A program made the position numbers and the translations under genes. Shown here one piece after another: positions 1 through 2,955 of a stretch of DNA of 5,559 nucleotides (positions within the stretch are counted from its first letter, which is position 1; each line of letters opens with the position of its first letter). Below the pieces are notes generated by a model. The model was given only the letters and a program-made list of their open reading frames with translations, searched no databases and had not been told where the DNA came from. Source of the stretch: Chloroflexota bacterium (lineage in GTDB: Bacteria > Chloroflexota > Anaerolineae > B4-G1); the NCBI GenBank assembly GCA_030596915.1, contig JAUVSX010000237.1, positions 1 through 5,559 of the forward strand. Direction: 5' to 3'.

Positions 1-598
1 ACATCTCGTCGTCCTTGACCAGGTCGGCGCCACCCAGCGCGCTCTGGTAGACCTGATTGGCGGTCGCCTCCGGCGTCATGCCCATCTTGGGCTTGATGAT
101 CTGAAGGACGAGGGGACGCTCCGGCACGCCAAGCTTCTCACGCAGTCCCGTGATCCCGAACTTGGGTCCCTTGAAGAGCTTGGCGACCTTCTCCGGGATG
201 AAGACGTCGAGCAAGCGCATCTTGGTGGGGAAGGCGAAGCAGTTCCCCGAGATGGAGAGCAGCAGCATCGGCACGTTCACGTTGACTTCCCAGGACGCGA
301 TGGGAAACGCCAACTGAATCACAGCCTTCTTCGTGCCGTCCGGCGCTGGCACCTCATAGTAGCCCAGCACCTTGCTGGTGAGCTTCTCCCGGACCTCCGG
401 CGTCTCCTCGCTGACCTCGACCCAGGTCGCAGTCGAGCCTTCGAGGGCAAGCCGTTGCACCTGCCCTAGATGGTCGATGAAGTCACTATCCGTGACGACA
501 TCCTCGATGTAGTAGGTGCCAACTACGTACTCGTCGCGGTCGATGCTCTCCCACTGGTAGTTGAACATATGGGGATCGAAAACCTGCTTAACCATCAT
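1..598 (-). CDS. RuBisCO-like protein, N-terminal 199 residues (partial, cut by left edge)
   Basis: This is the N-terminal domain and start of the barrel of a RuBisCO large-subunit superfamily protein; the C-terminal half lies beyond base 1. Landmarks line up with spinach RuBisCO: E53 and T58 in EGSTATW (E60, T65), N119 in SGNCFAF (N123), K169 and K171 in IIKPKMGM (K175, K177), and K195-D197-E198 in VKDDEM (K201, D203, E204). The 26-residue spacing of K169 to K195 is exact. The STATW variant, the GPKFGI-GLRE stretch and KDDEM look more like form IV RuBisCO-like proteins (Chlorobium type, MtnW type) than carboxylating enzymes. Form III cannot be excluded without loop 6 and the C-terminal phosphate site. 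Known form IV members are enolases or isomerases of methylthio-sugar phosphates in methionine salvage, which fits the neighbouring SAM synthetase. Two ATG codons are adjacent (598 and 595). The Shine-Dalgarno GGAGG lies 4 or 7 nt upstream, so 595 is equally possible. Confidence 0.88.
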   Translation of the reverse strand, partial: MMVKQVFDPHMFNYQWESIDRDEYVVGTYYIEDVVTDSDFIDHLGQVQRLALEGSTATWVEVSEETPEVREKLTSKVLGYYEVPAPDGTKKAVIQLAFPIASWEVNVNVPMLLLSISGNCFAFPTKMRLLDVFIPEKVAKLFKGPKFGITGLREKLGVPERPLVLQIIKPKMGMTPEATANQVYQSALGGADLVKDDEM

Positions 599-600
599 CG

Positions 601-615
601 AACCTCCTTCAGGTT
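601..615 (-). promoter_or_regulatory. Shine-Dalgarno within a small hairpin before the RuBisCO-like gene
   Basis: On the minus strand AACCT (615-611), loop GAAGG, and AGGTT (605-601) form a perfect 5-bp hairpin. The Shine-Dalgarno AAGGAGG (609-603) is shared between loop and 3' stem. Pairing would partly hide the ribosome site, so translational control is conceivable. The stem is short and may be weak in the cell. Confidence 0.45.
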
Positions 616-625
616 TCTGGAGAAT

Positions 626-703
626 TGGGCCTACGCCCCTACTGGGGCGCCCACTTCCTGGGGCACCGCCTATGAGGGCGCCTCCTCTTGGGGCGCGCCC
701 ACG
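626..703 (-). repeat. Five degenerate GC-rich tandem repeats of about 15 bp in the 5' leader
   Basis: Read on the plus strand, units begin at about 626, 643, 659, 674 and 689, with spacings of 17, 16, 15 and 15. The shared core is TGGGGCGCC or a one- or two-base variant: TGGGGCGCCC at 643, TGGGGCACC at 659, GAGGGCGCC at 674, TGGGGCGCGCC at 689. The 626 unit is the most diverged. Each core is nearly self-complementary, so units can pair internally or with each other. One clean stem is CGCCCC (634-639) with GGGGCG (644-649) around a 4-base loop. The repeats lie wholly inside the predicted leader of the RuBisCO-like gene. No known riboswitch class is recognised. Confidence 0.6.
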
Positions 704-760
704 TGGTGAATGCCGACTGGTTGCCGGAACACGACAACCTGTATACACAAGTGCACAGCC

Positions 761-789
761 ATTATAGCACGCCTGAATCGGCGTGTCAA
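761..789 (-). promoter_or_regulatory. Consensus primary-sigma promoter of the RuBisCO-like gene
   Basis: A perfect -35 TTGACA (789-784) and a perfect -10 TATAAT (766-761) are separated by exactly 17 bases on the minus strand. Initiation is expected near 754. Both hexamers match the sigma-70/SigA consensus at all positions, implying strong constitutive initiation. Control would then fall to the leader or to a repressor. This promoter lets the RuBisCO-like gene be transcribed independently of the upstream synthetase gene. Confidence 0.85.
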
Positions 790-848
790 ACAAGGCCCGC
801 TGACAACAGCAGTTATCAATATGAGGCAAGAAGCCGGCGGTCTGTCCG

Positions 849-927
849 CTTTCGCCCGAAACGCTGGCAAGATACGCCGAAATCACCGGGTTGCCAGCGC
901 AGTAGCCCCGGTCATTTCGGGCAAGAG
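849..927. other. Nested inverted repeats with pseudoknot potential (unassigned structured element)
   Basis: GCCCGAAA (854-861) is the exact complement of TTTCGGGC (915-922). Directly inside it CGCTGGCAA (862-870) is the exact complement of TTGCCAGCG (891-899). A third pairing, ACCGGG (885-890) with CCCGGT (907-912), links the inner loop to the joining strand and crosses the 9-bp stem, as in an H-type pseudoknot. On the minus strand the outer stem extends by four more pairs (one G-U) and one mismatch to CTCTT/GAAAG. The element lies between the synthetase gene and the RuBisCO-like promoter. It does not match a riboswitch or ribozyme I can name. A weak promoter-like pair (TTGTCA at 956-951, TATGGA at 934-929) sits just upstream on the minus strand. 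A DNA-level palindromic element is the alternative. Confidence 0.45.
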
Positions 928-957
928 GTCCATATTGAGAATTGCTGCCCTGACAAG

Positions 958-976
958 CGTCAGCGGGGCGCTGACG
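958..976. other. Short perfect hairpin in the intergenic gap
   Basis: CGTCAGC (958-964) and GCTGACG (970-976) form a 7-bp stem around a 5-base loop. There is no T-run on either side, so it is not a standard intrinsic terminator. Its role is unknown. Confidence 0.3.
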
Positions 977-1118
977 TATTCGACCCGAGCCGCGCGCAGG
1001 GAAGCCAATAGTACGCGGGGAGATGCCGCACACCCAGCGCTCAAGAGCAACAACTGCGCCAGGCCCGCGGCGGGTTGATCCCGGCCCGCCTGGCACGCGC
1101 CGGGAAGCGCGCGCCACA

Positions 1119-1152
1119 CGTGACGCGACGCGCGGTTCGCGACGCGCTCACG
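1119..1152 (-). terminator. Long imperfect hairpin 16 bases after the synthetase gene (possible 3' end)
   Basis: CGTGA (1119-1123) and TCACG (1148-1152) enclose two identical 10-base copies of CGCGACGCGC (1124-1133 and 1138-1147) separated by GGTT. Folding gives 13 pairs: 5, then 4 after a one-base bulge, then 4 beyond an A-A mismatch, closed by a 5-base loop. The position just past the stop codon suggests a transcript end or a stabilising 3' stem. No U tract follows on the minus strand, so intrinsic termination is uncertain. Confidence 0.35.
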
Positions 1153-1168
1153 CAGATGGCGGCCTATC

Positions 1169-2356
1169 CTAGAAAAGCGTCAGCTCGCGCCTGAGAATGC
1201 GGGTGCGGATGGAACTGACCTGGGCGAGATGCTCGTCGAGAATGGACTCCACGTCGGCCCGAATGCTGGAAGTGAGCGCTCCGCCGTTCAGGCGCACCAC
1301 GGCGTTCGCCATCAATGGCTGGTCGAGTGCCGCCCCAATCTGGGACAGGAGGTACACCGTCGCATCTCGGACCGCGGGCACCTGGGCCACGATATCCTGT
1401 GCCGCCACAAGAGCCAGCACATTGTAGACCTTGCCAACGTGAGAGATGGGGTTCTTACCGCAGGCCGCCTCGAGACTCGTGGCCCGGAACGGCGCGATCA
1501 CACCGTTGACCCGGTTCCCGCGGCCTACCGAACCGTCGTCACCCATCTCGGCCGAAGTACCCGTGAGTGTCAGGTAGACCGAATCACACGTCAGGTCATC
1601 GGCCGTGTCGACCACTACCGTCACCGGCCGATCTCCCAGGCCGGAGGCGTACGCCTGGATTGCAGCTTGGGTGGCCTGCTTCACCTCGACGTACTCGGCC
1701 GCGTCAGCGACTTCCGTGGCGATGAACGGTACAGCAACCGTCAGCACCATCTCTCTGCCCCGCCGGAGACCCATCACCTTCACGTCCTCGCCCACGGGGA
1801 AATCGTTGATGAGATCGTAGTTGATGTACTGGGCGGTCTCGTAGACAGCGTGCTCTAGCGCTGAACGGGGCCAATGGCTGACCCCAAAGCTGGTGTCGTT
1901 CGCCGTGGTACACTCCACCATGTGCTGCAGCTCCTCGGATCCCCGTCCCGCATAGCAGTCAATGACCATGTGCCGGTCGGGATCGAGACGCTTCATCGTC
2001 TCAGAGATGTGATGCTTTGCGGCCGTGATGGCGATATCATCCATCGGGACTTTCGAGCCCATGTAGGCGGGCGTGCCACGCCCCGCAAGCTGAACCCGTA
2101 TAGGCTTGAGCATGTACCCGCCGCCGTAGCCGACCTCGACCTCTCCGGCCACCAACTGCACTTTGTCGAAGTTGTGGTGCAACAGCACCCCCAAGTTCTC
2201 CTGGCACCAGCGCGAGTACTCGACCGAGATGCGCTCCGCCATTCCGTCGCACAAGCTATCGGGATGACCAATCCCCTTGCGCTCGACGATCTCGACTGGA
2301 ATGTCGTCGATGGCCCGACCGTCGGCCTCGGCGACTACGATGTTGCGTTTCGGCAT
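1169..2356 (-). CDS. mat: Archaeal-type S-adenosylmethionine synthetase (methionine adenosyltransferase)
   Basis: This cytoplasmic enzyme makes S-adenosylmethionine from methionine and ATP, releasing phosphate and diphosphate. The 395-residue product has the usual length and motifs of the archaeal AdoMet synthetase family, which is very divergent from bacterial MetK: ERKGIGHPD (25-33), HHNFDKVQLVAGE (60-72), NDTSFGV (153-159), GRGNRVNG (278-285), LEAACGKNP (295-303) and HVGKVYNVLA (306-315). The ATG at 2356 is chosen because GGAGG lies 5 nt upstream and the conserved family sequence begins there. The frame stays open to an ATG at 2434, but that stretch is the leader terminator. A SAM-I riboswitch and promoter precede the gene, and a hairpin follows the stop. 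No frameshift or missing motif is visible. The family is rarer in bacteria than MetK, so ancient transfer from archaea is plausible. Confidence 0.95.
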   Translation of the reverse strand: MPKRNIVVAEADGRAIDDIPVEIVERKGIGHPDSLCDGMAERISVEYSRWCQENLGVLLHHNFDKVQLVAGEVEVGYGGGYMLKPIRVQLAGRGTPAYMGSKVPMDDIAITAAKHHISETMKRLDPDRHMVIDCYAGRGSEELQHMVECTTANDTSFGVSHWPRSALEHAVYETAQYINYDLINDFPVGEDVKVMGLRRGREMVLTVAVPFIATEVADAAEYVEVKQATQAAIQAYASGLGDRPVTVVVDTADDLTCDSVYLTLTGTSAEMGDDGSVGRGNRVNGVIAPFRATSLEAACGKNPISHVGKVYNVLALVAAQDIVAQVPAVRDATVYLLSQIGAALDQPLMANAVVRLNGGALTSSIRADVESILDEHLAQVSSIRTRILRRELTLF

Positions 2357-2394
2357 CCGAACCTCCCCAGTGTGCTCTCTGTCGCGGGGGTCTA

Positions 2395-2424
2395 GGAAGA
2401 AGCCCCTCTGGGGACAGAGGGGCT
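2395..2424 (-). terminator. Intrinsic terminator of the SAM-I riboswitch expression platform
   Basis: AGCCCCTCTG (2424-2415) and CAGAGGGGCT (2410-2401) form a perfect 10-bp stem with a 4-base loop, followed by a pyrimidine-rich TCTTCC. It ends about 40 bases before the synthetase start codon. The 3' strand of riboswitch helix P1 (GATAAGAGG, 2449-2441) can instead pair with the terminator's 5' portion (CCTCTGTC, 2420-2413), giving 8 pairs with one bulge. That fits an antiterminator that forms when SAM is absent. Confidence 0.85.
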
Positions 2425-2441
2425 CGATTCTCAAGAACCAC

Positions 2442-2553
2442 CTCTTATCTTCCAGAAATCCCTCTCTGCCGGAATTGGCACCACGTCAGCCGCTGTGGCC
2501 GACTGGTGGCCGAGGTGTCACAGGGCCGGTCCCTCCACCTCTCTCGATAAGAG
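2442..2553 (-). promoter_or_regulatory. SAM-I (S-box) riboswitch aptamer controlling the synthetase gene
   Basis: The minus strand carries the characteristic S-box order. Helix P1 is CTCTTATC (2553-2546) paired with GATAAGAG (2449-2442), a perfect 8 bp. Next come AGAGAGGTGGAGGGAC with the kink-turn/P2 sequence, GGCCCTGTGA, and the GGTGCCAATTCC core of the P3-P4 region near the 3' side. The usual GCAACC reads GCCACC here, a one-base change. The aptamer should bind SAM and stabilise P1, which frees the terminator at 2395-2424 and stops transcription. Expression is therefore expected when SAM is low, a direct product-feedback loop on the enzyme that makes SAM. Confidence 0.94.
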
Positions 2554-2580
2554 CACCAAGCAATATGTGATTTGCGGGCA

Positions 2581-2609
2581 ATGATACCACCGGCTGTATC
2601 GGCTGTCAA
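2581..2609 (-). promoter_or_regulatory. Near-consensus promoter of the riboswitch-synthetase transcript
   Basis: The -35 TTGACA (2609-2604) is perfect. The -10 TATCAT (2586-2581) has one mismatch to TATAAT. The spacer is exactly 17 bases. The predicted start near 2574 leaves about 20 nt before helix P1 of the riboswitch, as expected for an S-box leader. Confidence 0.82.
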
Positions 2610-2955
2610 GCTTCAGGTGGATCTAGCGTGTGTTCCAGTAAGGGGCAACCCTCCACCGCTCCACACGTAGGATTGTCAAGATGGCGTGCATCTTGAGGGA
2701 CTCGGCGACGCAAGCTCACTGCGTGGCGGAGGATCGCCGGGTCACACTGGGCACTGGCCGCAGGACTGAAATGCACCCGTTCTTCTCAGCTCGGAAAGCG
2801 CGAGGGCTCACTGTGCGGTTCGCTCGACCGCGCCAACGTCAAGCACGTCGCTCTCGTCCCCGTGCTCCAGCTCTCCGGGGCCGACCAAGGCCTTCGCTGT
2901 CCCCTCGCTCTCCACCCTGAGCTGCCACCCGCGCCCGGCACACCGCGCAGCGGAG
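2610..2955. other. Gene-free gap between the modular protein gene and the synthetase promoter
   Basis: I see no convincing coding region, tRNA or mobile element here. A plus-strand open frame at 2681-2920 is arginine- and proline-rich, lacks a convincing ribosome site and resembles no family I know. The gap should hold the 3' end of the large gene's transcript. The only clear structure is the hairpin at 2676-2696. Confidence 0.5.
2676..2696. other. 8-bp hairpin, possible weak terminator
   Basis: TCAAGATG (2676-2683) and CATCTTGA (2689-2696) form a perfect 8-bp stem with a 5-base loop. Neither strand has a T-run after it. It lies 260 bases past the large gene's stop, so it is a poor candidate for that gene's main terminator. 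Confidence 0.3.

Larger units (their letters stand above)
599..754 (-). promoter_or_regulatory. Long structured 5' leader of the RuBisCO-like gene
   Basis: The consensus promoter at 761-789 predicts a transcript start near 754, giving a leader of about 155 nt. Its first part forms a hairpin in which GGTTGTC (739-733) pairs with GGCAACC (725-719), 7 bp with one G-U, around a 7-nt loop. A CCACGTGG palindrome and the GC-rich repeats follow, then the Shine-Dalgarno hairpin. A leader of this length and structure suggests post-initiation control. I see neither a terminator with a U tract nor a recognised aptamer core. Confidence 0.45.

Noticed and set aside
626..740. Known SAM, SAH or tetrahydrofolate riboswitch in the RuBisCO-like leader
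   Set aside because: I looked for the conserved cores of these classes and found none. Only the GGCAACC arm resembles part of SAM-I, and it is explained by a simple hairpin.
710..1078. Plus-strand 122-residue open frame, and overlapping frames at 688-1011 and 883-1119 (minus)
   Set aside because: They run across the consensus promoter or the nested inverted repeats, lack clear ribosome sites and resemble no protein family. High GC makes chance open frames common.
1229..1858. Plus-strand 209-residue frame opposite the synthetase (and 1874-2395)
   Set aside because: Shadow of the synthetase gene, whose conserved motifs lie in the minus-strand frame.
2357..2434. In-frame N-terminal extension of the synthetase from an ATG at 2434
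   Set aside because: The extra 26 codons are the riboswitch terminator hairpin and spacer, they lack family similarity, and the ATG at 2356 has a well-placed GGAGG.
2641..2660. Second GGTGGAGGG (minus strand) upstream of the synthetase promoter, recalling the SAM-I core
   Set aside because: No P1 partner or GGTGCTAATTCC-like partner follows, so it is a chance match or at most a decayed relic.
2681..2920. Plus-strand 79-residue open frame in the gap
   Set aside because: Arg/Pro-rich composition typical of non-coding GC-rich DNA, no ribosome site, and its start lies within a hairpin.
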